Source: Nocardia veterana NBRC 100344
GTDB lineage: Bacteria; Actinomycetota; Actinomycetes; Mycobacteriales; Mycobacteriaceae
DNA length: 64,000 bases
Assembly: GCF_000308855.1 (NCBI RefSeq)
Contig: NZ_BAGM01000028.1
Span: forward strand, 1 to 64,000
Direction: 5' to 3'
Position 1 is the first letter of the stretch; each line of letters starts with the position of its first letter. The translations under genes and the position numbers were made by a program. Of this stretch, positions 43,330 to 51,420 are shown piece by piece. The notes under the pieces are model-generated. The model had not been told where the DNA came from, searched no databases, and saw nothing but the letters and a program-made list of their open reading frames with translations.

Positions 43330-44238
43330 GTGCGTGAACTCGTGGTCCTCGGTACGGCCAGTCAGGTGCCGACCCGCCGGCGCAATCACAACGGATATCT
43401 GCTGCGGTGGGACGGCGACGGACTGCTGTTCGATCCCGGGGAGGGCACGCAGCGGCAGATGCTGTTCGCCGGTGTGTCGGCCGGCACCATCACGCGTATC
43501 GGGTTGACCCACTTCCACGGCGACCACTGTCTGGGACTGCCGGGGGTGCTGGCGCGGCTCAACCTGGACCAGATCGCGCATCCGGTCGATATCTGCTTTC
43601 CCGCCGCGGGCGCGGAACTGCTCACCCACCTGCGCGGGGTGGTACCCGACTTCGCCGGGCTGCGCGAGCATCCCGTCGCGGCGAGTGGCCCGGTGGCGCT
43701 GCCGGACGCGCCGTTCGCCTTCGAAGCGGTGCGGCTGTCGCATCGGGTGGAGACCTTCGGCTACCGGCTGATCGAACCCGACGGGCATCGGCTGCTGCCG
43801 GAGCGACTGGCCGAATTCGGGCTGGCCGGACCGGTGGTCGGCCGGTTGCAGCGCGAGGGCGTGGTCCGGTCGGCAGACGGCCGGACCGTGACGATCGAAC
43901 AGGTGTCGACGGCGCGTCCGGGGCAGCGCTTCGCCTTCGTGATGGATACCCGAATGTGTTCCGGCGTCGAGGAATTGGCTCAGGACGCGGATATGCTCGT
44001 CATCGAGTCGACCTTTCTGGAGACCGAGGCCGAGCTGGCCGACGACTTCGGGCACCTCACCGCGGCGCAGGCGGCCCGGGTGGCGCAGGCGGCCGGGGTG
44101 CGGACGCTGGTACTCACCCACTTCTCGCAGCGTTACGCGGATCTGGCCGGACATCGGGCGGAGGCGGAGCGGTATTTCGACGGCGAACTGGTGATCGCGG
44201 AGGATCTGATGCGGGTGCCGGTTCCGCCGCGCCGGTGA
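43330..44238 (+). CDS. rnz: Ribonuclease Z-like metallo-beta-lactamase fold protein
   Basis: Protein of 302 residues, GTG start. The HxHxDH motif is in [16 protein letters not shown], the further His in [14 protein letters not shown], the Asp in [10 protein letters not shown] and the last His in [10 protein letters not shown]. The order and the SHRVETFGY segment are those of tRNase Z, which removes 3' trailers of tRNA precursors. Substrate choice cannot be proven by motif, but arylsulfatase-type relatives lack this combination. It is divergent from the PNP gene (about 100 bp). Confidence 0.88.
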   Translation: MRELVVLGTASQVPTRRRNHNGYLLRWDGDGLLFDPGEGTQRQMLFAGVSAGTITRIGLTHFHGDHCLGLPGVLARLNLDQIAHPVDICFPAAGAELLTHLRGVVPDFAGLREHPVAASGPVALPDAPFAFEAVRLSHRVETFGYRLIEPDGHRLLPERLAEFGLAGPVVGRLQREGVVRSADGRTVTIEQVSTARPGQRFAFVMDTRMCSGVEELAQDADMLVIESTFLETEAELADDFGHLTAAQAARVAQAAGVRTLVLTHFSQRYADLAGHRAEAERYFDGELVIAEDLMRVPVPPRR

Positions 44239-44318
44239 TCGCTCGACGAGCGAACTCGTCGGTAACTTGGCCGGGGGTGTGATGCGGGCCGAGTTTCGGA
44301 GCTGCATATTCTCTGCCT

Positions 44319-45020
44319 ATGCCGTACTTGGACCGTGACGGGGACGTCTTCGTGCTCTACCTCGGAAACGAGGGACAGACCGACAGCGAGAACCGCTTCC
44401 ATCCCGATTGGATCGATGCCGTCCACGCGAAGCTGGACGAGGTCGAGGCCGCCGAGGGGCCGGCGGCGCTGGTCACCGTCGCCACCGGAAAGTTCTTCAG
44501 CAACGGCCTGGACACCGACTGGCTGTTCGGCAACATGGACAAGATGCACTGGTACCTGGACCGGGTGCATTCGATCTTCAGCCGGCTGCTCGCCTTCGGG
44601 ATGCCGACCGTGGCGGCCCTGAACGGTCACGCCTTCGGCGCCGGCGCCATGCTCGCCACCTCCCACGACTTCCGGGTGATGCGGTCCGATCGCGGTTACT
44701 GGTGCCTGCCCGAGGTGCATCTGGGCATGCCGTTCACGGTGGCGATGAACGCGCTGGTGACCGAGCGGCTGACCAACCAGGTCGCCCTGGAGGCGATGAC
44801 CACCGGACGGCGTTACGGCGCGGCCGATGCGATCGCCGCGGGCATCGTCGACGAGGCGGCCGAGGCCGACCAGGTGCTCGCGGCCGCCGTCGCCCGCGCG
44901 GGTGCGCTGGCCGGCAACCGCAAGCCGAATCTGCCGGTGATCAAGCGCGCGCTGCACGGACGGGCGCTGGCGGGGCTGAATACTCCGACCACCCCGGAGA
45001 ATCTCGCCTTCGGCTCCTGA
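44319..45020 (+). CDS. Enoyl-CoA hydratase/isomerase family protein
   Basis: Protein of 233 residues with the crotonase fold: GKFFSNGLDTDWL forms the first oxyanion-hole strand, and VAALNGHAFGAGAMLATSHDFRVM is the second, with the Gly-rich turn. The classic catalytic Glu positions read CLPEVHLGMPF, with the Glu present. It is shorter than canonical hydratases (about 260). It acts on a CoA thioester, probably an enoyl-CoA, in the cytoplasm. The substrate is unknown. Confidence 0.9.
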   Translation: MPYLDRDGDVFVLYLGNEGQTDSENRFHPDWIDAVHAKLDEVEAAEGPAALVTVATGKFFSNGLDTDWLFGNMDKMHWYLDRVHSIFSRLLAFGMPTVAALNGHAFGAGAMLATSHDFRVMRSDRGYWCLPEVHLGMPFTVAMNALVTERLTNQVALEAMTTGRRYGAADAIAAGIVDEAAEADQVLAAAVARAGALAGNRKPNLPVIKRALHGRALAGLNTPTTPENLAFGS

Positions 45021-45039
45021 CGACCCGATGATCATCGCG

Positions 45040-45066
45040 TGGCACACAGTGCGAGACTGTGTGCCA
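45040..45066. promoter_or_regulatory. Perfect 11-bp inverted repeat covering the start of the first M20 gene
   Basis: TGGCACACAGT (45040-45050) and ACTGTGTGCCA (45056-45066) with a 5-nt spacer. The right arm ends on the A of the ATG. On RNA this hairpin would bury the translation start. On DNA it could be an operator or the end of the preceding transcript. The gene has no visible Shine-Dalgarno. Confidence 0.65.
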
Positions 45067-46298
45067 TGCCACGCAGCGGGAACGAGCGCACCGGCACGGA
45101 TATCGCACCGGCGGATCCGGCCCTGCTCGCTGCCGCCGATGCCGTGGTCGCGGCCGCGGCGCCCGAGTTGATCGCGCTCTCGCACGCCCTCCACGCCGAA
45201 CCGGAGCTGGCATTCGCCGAACACCGCAGCGTCGCCAAGATCCTCGCCCCACTGCGGGCGCGCGGCTTCCGGATCGAGACCCCGGTCGCCGAGCTGGACA
45301 CGGCCTTCGTCGCCAGTTACGGCAGCGGTGAGCTCGTCGTGGGCATCTGCGCCGAATACGACGCCCTGCCGGAGATCGGCCACGCCTGCGGGCACAACAT
45401 CATCGCCGCCGCCGCGGTCGGCGCCGGATTGGCACTGGCCGAGGTGGCCGACCGCTGCGCGATCACGGTGAAGGTCTTCGGCACGCCGGCCGAGGAGAGC
45501 GGCGGCGGCAAGGTGCTGATGCTCGAGCGTGGGGTGTTCGACGGCGTCGCGATGGCACTGATGGTGCACCCGGGCCCGCTGGACATCGTCGGCGCGCGGT
45601 CGCTGGCGCTGGCCGATCTGTCGGTGACCTTCCACGGGCGGGAGGCGCACGCCAGTGCCGCCCCCGAGTACGGTCGCAACGCCGGGGACGCCGCCACCAT
45701 CGCGCAGGTCGCGCTGGGTCTGCTGCGTCAGCACCTGCGGCCCGGTCAGCAACTGCACGGTATAGTCGAGTCGGGCGGTGTTGCCCCGAATATCGTGCCC
45801 GGCCATGCGGAACTGCTGTACTACCTGCGGGCAGACGATTCCGCATCCCTCGACGATCTGCTACAGCGCGCCTCGGCCTGCTTCGAGGCGGGAGCGCTGG
45901 CGACCGGATGCACCCATGAAGTCCGGGCGCTGGCACCGACATATGCCGAGCTCACGCCCGATTCCGCACTACTGTGTGCCTATCGCGAGCAGATCATCGG
46001 TTTGGGACGGACGCCGCTCGCACCGGAACTCGAGGCAGCACGGCCGCTGGGCAGTACCGATATGGGCAATGTCACCAACGTCATTCCCGGCATCCATCCG
46101 GTGATCGGCATCGAGTCCAACGGCGCGGTGACCCACCAGCGGGAATTCGCCGCGGCCTGCGTGACGCCGTCGGCCGATCTGGCGGTGACCGACGGGGCCC
46201 GGGCGCTGGCCCGTACCGCAATCCACATTGCGGGCGATCAACTACACAGAGACAGGTTGTTGGAGCGCAGTATTCAGCGACAGGAGGACATTCGGTGA
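45066..46298 (+). CDS. amiB1: M20 family amidohydrolase (AmiB1-like)
   Basis: Protein of 410 residues from ATG 45066. Metal-binding residues of the M20D group are visible: CAEYDALPEIGHACGHNIIAAA (Cys/His), TPAEESGGGKV (Glu-Glu), MVHPGP (His) and the dimerisation domain SVTFHGREAHASAAPEYGRNA. GSTDMGNVT and the HIPVIG-like end complete the fold. It should hydrolyse N-acyl or amide bonds in small molecules. It overlaps the next M20 gene by GTGA, and the pair is in the order of amiB1-amiA1 in M. tuberculosis. Confidence 0.92.
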   Translation: MPRSGNERTGTDIAPADPALLAAADAVVAAAAPELIALSHALHAEPELAFAEHRSVAKILAPLRARGFRIETPVAELDTAFVASYGSGELVVGICAEYDALPEIGHACGHNIIAAAAVGAGLALAEVADRCAITVKVFGTPAEESGGGKVLMLERGVFDGVAMALMVHPGPLDIVGARSLALADLSVTFHGREAHASAAPEYGRNAGDAATIAQVALGLLRQHLRPGQQLHGIVESGGVAPNIVPGHAELLYYLRADDSASLDDLLQRASACFEAGALATGCTHEVRALAPTYAELTPDSALLCAYREQIIGLGRTPLAPELEAARPLGSTDMGNVTNVIPGIHPVIGIESNGAVTHQREFAAACVTPSADLAVTDGARALARTAIHIAGDQLHRDRLLERSIQRQEDIR

Positions 46299-47683
46299 GC
46301 ACGATCGGCCGGTCAGCACCGGCGGGCCGCGAGGGCGACAGCGCGGATCGCGGCGACGATTCCGCGACCGGTGCGGAGGGCGACTCGACGGCCGGTCCGC
46401 GCGGAGTCACCGCGGCGGGGCACAAGCCGGGGCTGCCGGCGCGTCAGTCCGGGGTCGGCACGCGCCGCGAGGTCGGCACCTGTCGCCATACCGGTCTGGC
46501 GAGCGGTCGGCAGGCCGAGGTGGCGGCCGGGCAGGCCGTGGTCGAAGCCTGGCTCGCCGAACACGGCGACGAGCTGATCGGCTGGCGGCGCCACATCCAC
46601 GCCCATCCGGAACTGTCCCGCGCCGAGCACGCCACCACCGAATTCGTCGAGTCCTGGTTGGTCAAGGCGGGCCTCGAACCCCGCAAGCTACCCACCGGAA
46701 CCGGGCTGATCTGCGATATCGGCCCCGCCGGGCCACGGATCGCGCTGCGCGCGGATATGGATGCGCTACCGCTGCAGGAATACACGGGCCGTCCGTTCGC
46801 CTCGACCGTGCCCGGCGTGTCCCACGCCTGCGGCCACGATGCGCACACCTCGATCCTGCTCGGCACCGCGCTGGCCCTCGCCGAGCTGGAGAGTTTGCCG
46901 GTCGGCGTCCGGCTGGTCTTCCAGCACGCCGAGGAGGTTATGCCCGGAGGTGCCATCGATATGGTCGCCGCGGGTGCGATGGACGACGTCTCACGGGTGT
47001 TCGCACTGCATTGCGATCCGCGGCTCGAGGTCGGGCGGATCGGCGTGCGGGTCGGGGCCATCACCTCGGCGGCCGACACCGTCGAACTGGTCCTGGACTC
47101 ACCGGGCGGTCATACCTCGCGGCCGCACCTGACCAGCGATCTGGTCTACGCCATCGGCACCGTCATCACCGGCCTGCCGGGCCTGCTCAGTCGCCGCATC
47201 GACCCGCGGACCAGCACCGTGATGGTGTGGGGCGCAGTGTCGGCGGGGAAGGCGCCCAACGCCATTCCGCAGACCGGCATGCTCACGGGCACCGTTCGCA
47301 CCGGCGATCACGCCACCTGGTCGCTGCTCGAGCCGATGGTGCGGGAAATCGTCGACGGGCTGCTCGCACCGACCGGTGTGCGGTACCAGCTGAACTACAA
47401 GCGCGGGGTGCCCCCGGTGGTGAACGACGAGTTCAGCACCCGCATGTTCGAGGATGCGATCCTCGCTCTGGGCCCCGATGCGCTGTCGGACACTCCGCAG
47501 TCCGGCGGCGGCGAGGACTTCTCCTGGTACCTGGAGGAGGTGCCGGGTGCGATGGCCCGCCTGGGTGTCTGGTCGGGTGAAGGCCCGCAACTCGACATTC
47601 ATCAGCCGACCTTCGACATCGACGAACGCGCCCTGGCCGCCGGGGTGCGCGTGCTGACCAATCTGGTCCTGCAGGCACGATGA
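46295..47683 (+). CDS. amiA1: M20 family amidohydrolase (AmiA1-like)
   Basis: Protein of 462 residues from GTG 46295, which has AGGAGG upstream. The first 90 residues are an extra Gly/Asp/Arg-rich segment. The enzyme follows: WRRHIHAHPELSRAEH, LRADMDALPLQE, SHACGHDAHTSILLG (metal Cys/His), FQHAEEVMPGGA (Glu pair), LHCDPRLEVGRIGVR, and GGEDFSWYLEEVPGAMARLG at the end. Similar enzymes release amino acids from N-acyl conjugates. It overlaps amiB1 by four bases. Confidence 0.93.
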   Translation: MSTIGRSAPAGREGDSADRGDDSATGAEGDSTAGPRGVTAAGHKPGLPARQSGVGTRREVGTCRHTGLASGRQAEVAAGQAVVEAWLAEHGDELIGWRRHIHAHPELSRAEHATTEFVESWLVKAGLEPRKLPTGTGLICDIGPAGPRIALRADMDALPLQEYTGRPFASTVPGVSHACGHDAHTSILLGTALALAELESLPVGVRLVFQHAEEVMPGGAIDMVAAGAMDDVSRVFALHCDPRLEVGRIGVRVGAITSAADTVELVLDSPGGHTSRPHLTSDLVYAIGTVITGLPGLLSRRIDPRTSTVMVWGAVSAGKAPNAIPQTGMLTGTVRTGDHATWSLLEPMVREIVDGLLAPTGVRYQLNYKRGVPPVVNDEFSTRMFEDAILALGPDALSDTPQSGGGEDFSWYLEEVPGAMARLGVWSGEGPQLDIHQPTFDIDERALAAGVRVLTNLVLQAR

Positions 47684-47687
47684 ACGG

Positions 47688-47715
47688 TCGGCCCGCCCGA
47701 TTCGCGGCGGGCCGA
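47688..47715. terminator. Hairpin after the amidohydrolase pair
   Basis: TCGGCCCGCC and GGCGGGCCGA, 10-bp perfect arms with an 8-nt loop, five bases after the amiA1 stop and before the convergent GGCT-like gene. A short direct repeat GATCACTCGTCG follows. Confidence 0.75.
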
Positions 47716-47743
47716 TCACTCGTCGCCGATCACTCGTCGGGGG

Positions 47744-48226
47744 CTACATCGAGCCGAACGTGCCCGGCCCTACGTTGCGGCTGTTACGGGTGCGCAGCGC
47801 GTGCACGTAATCGGCGGGCGCGCCGGCCTTTTCGGCGGCGTCGGCGATCACGCCGATGTAGCGGGCGGACGGCAGACCGCCTTCGTAGGCGTCCAGGACG
47901 TACAACCACGCCAGCACCGGCTGGGTACCCGTGCCCGAATTGGGGGAGACCCGCAGCCGGATCTTCTTGTGGATGCCGAAATCCGAACCCTCCCACCGGT
48001 CGAGGCTCTGCTCGTCCTCGGCGGAGACGTCGTACAGCACCACGAACACGCGCGAGCCGGGGTCCTCCACCACCGTCGCCAGCGGTCCCTCCCAGCCGAT
48101 GTCGTCGCCGGCGAAGGTCAGGCGCCACCCTTCCAACCAGCCCGTTCCGTAGACGGGGGAGTGCGGACAGCGCTTGAGCATCTGCTCCGGATCCATGTTG
48201 GATCCGTAGGCGGCGTATATCGGCAC
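47744..48226 (-). CDS. Gamma-glutamylcyclotransferase-like protein (Rv3304 type)
   Basis: Protein of 160 residues, GTG start. It begins PIYAAYGSNMDPEQMLKRCP, the YGSNM glycine loop of the GGCT/AIG2 fold, and has LYDVSAEDEQSLDRWEG with the conserved E at the catalytic position, followed by AWLYVLDAYEGGLPSARYI. Family members cyclise gamma-glutamyl groups to 5-oxoproline. Position and strand fit Rv3304. Confidence 0.85.
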   Translation of the reverse strand: MPIYAAYGSNMDPEQMLKRCPHSPVYGTGWLEGWRLTFAGDDIGWEGPLATVVEDPGSRVFVVLYDVSAEDEQSLDRWEGSDFGIHKKIRLRVSPNSGTGTQPVLAWLYVLDAYEGGLPSARYIGVIADAAEKAGAPADYVHALRTRNSRNVGPGTFGSM

Positions 48227-48441
48227 CAGGCAAGAGTATCGAATGTGCGGACCGCTTGTTCCGATCCGGCCCGGTTCGGGTCGCGCCGATGTCCGGTGAG
48301 TCGCCGGATGTCGGGAAAATTACCGGAGGGTGACACGCGCAACCTCACTCCGATGCGGTCAAAACGATGAGGAGCAGGACCGATAACGTTGTCTGCGGTG
48401 CCGGAGATCCCGGCCGGACGCACTCGATAGCGGAGGTACAC

Positions 48442-49845
48442 ATGACCCGCATTGCAATCATCGGGGGCGGCCCCGCCGGCTACGAAGCGGCGTTGGTGGC
48501 GGCCCAGCACGGAGCCACGGTCACGGTGATCGACTCCGACGGTATCGGTGGCGCATGTGTGCTGTGGGATTGCGTTCCGTCCAAGACCTTCATCGCGTCC
48601 ACCGGTGTGCGCACCGATCTGCGCCGCGCGCGTGACCTCGGGATCACACTGCACGTCGCGCAGGCCCAGGTGCGGCTGTCCGAGGTCAACTCCCGGGTGA
48701 AGGCGCTGGCGCAGGCGCAGTCGTCCGATATCCGGTCCAAACTGCAGGCCGCGGGCGTGACCATCCTCAACGGCCGGGGTCGACTGATCGATCAGATCGC
48801 CGGGTTGGCGACCCACCTGGTCCGGGCCACCCTCGCCGACGGCACCGAACGGGTGATGGAGGCGGAGGTGGTGCTGATCGCCACCGGCGCCAGCCCGCGG
48901 GTGCTGCCCGGCGCCGAACCGGACGGCGAGCGCATTCTCACCTGGCGTCAGCTCTACGACCTGAAGGAGCTGCCGGAAACATTGGTCGTGGTCGGCTCGG
49001 GCGTCACCGGCGCCGAGTTCGTCTCGGCGTACACCGAGATGGGGGTGCAGGTGAAGCTGGTCTCCAGCCGCGACCGGATGATGCCGGGCGAAGACGCCGA
49101 CGCCGCGCTGGTACTCGAGGATGCCCTCGCCGAACGCGGCGTCGAACTGGTCAAACAGGCCCGCGCCGATGCCGTCGAGCGCACGGCCGAGGGCGTGGTG
49201 GTGAAACTGTCGGACGGGCGCACCGTCACCGGTTCGCACGCCCTGATGACCGTCGGTTCCACCCCCAACACCCAGGACCTGGGTTTGGAACGCATCGGCA
49301 TCGAGCTCGATCGCGGCGGCTACCTGCGCGTCGACCGGGTGTCGCGCACATCCGTTCCCGGTATCTACGCGGCGGGTGACTGTACCGGCCTGCTCCCGCT
49401 GGCCTCGGTCGCCGCCATGCAGGGCCGGATCGCGATGTATCACGCCCTGGGCGAGGGGGTGCAGCCGATCCGGTTGAAGACGGTCGCCTCGGCGGTGTTC
49501 ACCCGGCCCGAGATCGCCACCGTCGGCGTCAGCCAGACCGCCATCGACAACGGTGAGGTGCCCGCTCGCACGGTGATGCTGCCGCTGAACACCAACCCGC
49601 GCGCCAAGATGTCCGGGCTGCGGCGCGGTTTCGTGAAGATCTTCTGCCGGCCGGCGACCGGCGTGGTGATCGGCGGCGTGGTGGTCGCGCCCATCGCCTC
49701 CGAGCTGATCCTGCCGATCGCGATCGCGGTGCAGAACAATCTGACGGTGAACGACCTGGCCCAGACCTTCTCGGTATATCCGTCGCTGTCCGGTTCGGTG
49801 ACCGAGGCGGCGCGCCAGCTGATGCGGCACGACGACCTGGACTGA
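48442..49845 (+). CDS. lpdA: NAD(P)H-quinone dehydrogenase LpdA (flavoprotein disulfide reductase family)
   Basis: Protein of 467 residues from ATG 48442 (GGAGG upstream). FAD motif IAIIGGGPAGYEAAL, the redox-type pair C39-x4-C44 in GGACVLWDCVPSK, a second Rossmann motif VVVGSGVTGAEF, and IYAAGDCTGLLPLASVAAMQG are seen. The C-terminal His-x4-Glu pair of lipoamide dehydrogenases (HAHPTLSE) is replaced by VYPSLSG, so it should not reduce lipoamide. This fits the LpdA (Rv3303c) group, which reduces quinones with NAD(P)H. Confidence 0.92.
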   Translation: MTRIAIIGGGPAGYEAALVAAQHGATVTVIDSDGIGGACVLWDCVPSKTFIASTGVRTDLRRARDLGITLHVAQAQVRLSEVNSRVKALAQAQSSDIRSKLQAAGVTILNGRGRLIDQIAGLATHLVRATLADGTERVMEAEVVLIATGASPRVLPGAEPDGERILTWRQLYDLKELPETLVVVGSGVTGAEFVSAYTEMGVQVKLVSSRDRMMPGEDADAALVLEDALAERGVELVKQARADAVERTAEGVVVKLSDGRTVTGSHALMTVGSTPNTQDLGLERIGIELDRGGYLRVDRVSRTSVPGIYAAGDCTGLLPLASVAAMQGRIAMYHALGEGVQPIRLKTVASAVFTRPEIATVGVSQTAIDNGEVPARTVMLPLNTNPRAKMSGLRRGFVKIFCRPATGVVIGGVVVAPIASELILPIAIAVQNNLTVNDLAQTFSVYPSLSGSVTEAARQLMRHDDLD

Positions 49846-49964
49846 GAATTCGGCCTCGGTTCTTCGGGCTCCGCGGACGCTAATTCGGCTGCACCACTTG
49901 GCGTTTTGACGCACGGAGTGCGGCTTCCCACAGTCGGGTAACCCCGGTTGCCTGAATATCGTTC

Positions 49965-50150
49965 GTATGGTTCACTTCCCGCAGAGATGTCACCAGTGGG
50001 CGGTTGGCAGGTTCACGTGCGGGGGGAAACACTTTCCCGGGCCGGGAATCCGCGAGCGGCTCTCGCGGGTCGCAGCAGGGTGCGGGCCGGACATCGATGA
50101 GGACCAATGGAGACGGCCCCATCGCACGGCACTCGTCGGTCGATGGCAGT
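49965..50150 (+). promoter_or_regulatory. Possible ydaO/yuaA (c-di-AMP) riboswitch in a long leader
   Basis: The 335-bp gap after lpdA is a leader for the Pro-rich secreted protein. It holds CGGGGGGAAAC (50020-50030), then GGGAATCCGCG (50044-50054) in a perfect CCGCGAG/CTCGCGG hairpin, followed by GGGT and CCGGACA. The order GGGGGAA, GAATCC with a GCG hairpin, and CCGGACA/AGG resembles actinobacterial ydaO riboswitches, which precede secreted cell-wall protein genes. This is an identification by eye only. Confidence 0.35.
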
Positions 50151-50180
50151 GGCCGAGCTCGGGAAAGGGATTGCGAGACA

Positions 50181-51347
50181 GTGAAACATCGTAAGCCGAG
50201 TCGAGCGCAGCGAGCGATGGCCACGACGTCGTTGCCACTGGCCACCGCGGCGGCCGTGGCGACCATCCTCTCGTCGGGCACGGCGGCTGCGGCACCGGCG
50301 GATCAGCCGAGTGTGCCGACCACCCCGGCGCAGCCGGGCACCACCAACGAGGCGCCCGCGCAGGACGAGAACACCGGTTCGCCGAACGGGCAGAGCCAGG
50401 ACGCTCCCGGCACCCAGCAGAACGGGCCGCAGCAGAACGGGCCCCAGCAGAACGGACCGCAGCGCAACGGCACGCCGCAGCCGGGTGTCACCAACCCGAA
50501 CCAGCCCGGTGTCACCACGCCGAATCAGCCGGGTGTCACCACGCCGCAGCCGGGTGTCACCACGCCGCAGCCGGGCGTCACCACTCCGAACCCGAATACC
50601 CCGAAGCCGGACCAGAACCTGGCCTCGCCGACCCAGCCGGGTGTCACCACCCCGCGCGTCGCGCCGCTGCCGGTGCCCGGCCAGGGCAACCAGCCGCAGC
50701 CGGTCATCGTCCCCGACCAGCACAACCCGGGCGGCCAGGCCGACCAGTTGAAGCCCGGCCAGCAGTCCCCGGATCAGTCGGTGGTCACCCCGAACAAGCC
50801 GCAGCAGCAGGAAGGTCAGCTGGACACCCTGCGCGGCGACCAGGGCGGTGACAACTCCTCGCAGCAGGCGCGCTGGACATCGCCGAGCCTGCAGTCCGCG
50901 CCGGCCGCGCCCGTCGTCCAGATGAACGGTCCGCACACCGAGGTCGGTGCCAACGTCGACGGCGGCGCACTGCTGCCGGGCTATGTCGCCAACACCCACC
51001 ACTTCAGCAACCTCGACGGGTATGTCGGCACCGTGGGCTACCGCACCCCGGGCGGCGTCGGCGACGCCGGTGTCTCGGTCGAGTTCGTCGAGGCGAACAA
51101 GGTCAAGATCACGTCCTACACCCACGCCACCGGCTTCGACGATCTGAAGTCGGAGAACTACGTCGACACCACCGAGGCGAACGCCGCGAAGGCCGCCGTC
51201 GAGGGCTGGATCAAGCAGCAGCCGGGTGGCGCCGCAGCACTGGAAGCCGCCGCTCAGATTGGTAGACTCCCGCAGGGCGATATCGCTCCGCAAACGGTGA
51301 ATGTCGCTGGGGCGACGACACAGTGGGGTGGCACGGTCCAGTACTGA
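50181..51347 (+). CDS. Secreted Pro/Gln-rich repeat protein
   Basis: Protein of 388 residues from GTG 50181. A signal peptide (LPLATAAAVATILSSGTAAAA) is followed by a low-complexity half with NGPQQNGPQQNGPQRNG and four to five PGVTTP units. The C-terminal domain (about 265-388, GPHTEVGANVDGGALLPGYV, VGYRTPGGVGDAGVSVEFVE, FDDLKSENYVDTT) is a folded strand-rich domain that I do not recognise. It should lie outside the membrane, with the Pro-rich part spanning the cell wall. The long leader may hold a riboswitch. It is followed in the same direction by a membrane protein. Confidence 0.75.
   Translation: MKHRKPSRAQRAMATTSLPLATAAAVATILSSGTAAAAPADQPSVPTTPAQPGTTNEAPAQDENTGSPNGQSQDAPGTQQNGPQQNGPQQNGPQRNGTPQPGVTNPNQPGVTTPNQPGVTTPQPGVTTPQPGVTTPNPNTPKPDQNLASPTQPGVTTPRVAPLPVPGQGNQPQPVIVPDQHNPGGQADQLKPGQQSPDQSVVTPNKPQQQEGQLDTLRGDQGGDNSSQQARWTSPSLQSAPAAPVVQMNGPHTEVGANVDGGALLPGYVANTHHFSNLDGYVGTVGYRTPGGVGDAGVSVEFVEANKVKITSYTHATGFDDLKSENYVDTTEANAAKAAVEGWIKQQPGGAAALEAAAQIGRLPQGDIAPQTVNVAGATTQWGGTVQY
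50478..50588 (+). repeat. Tandem coding repeat (CAGCCGGGTGTCACCACGCC units)
   Basis: Four to five units of 21-27 bp with the core CAGCC(G/C)GG(T/C)GTCACCAC encode repeated PGVTTP/N segments in the secreted protein. The near-identical third positions suggest recent expansion. Confidence 0.8.
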
Positions 51348-51420
51348 TACAGACTGAATCGACGCGTGGGGCGGTTGTTCGCGACCGCCCCACGCGTGTG
51401 TCTCGGGGAAGGAACGGGTG

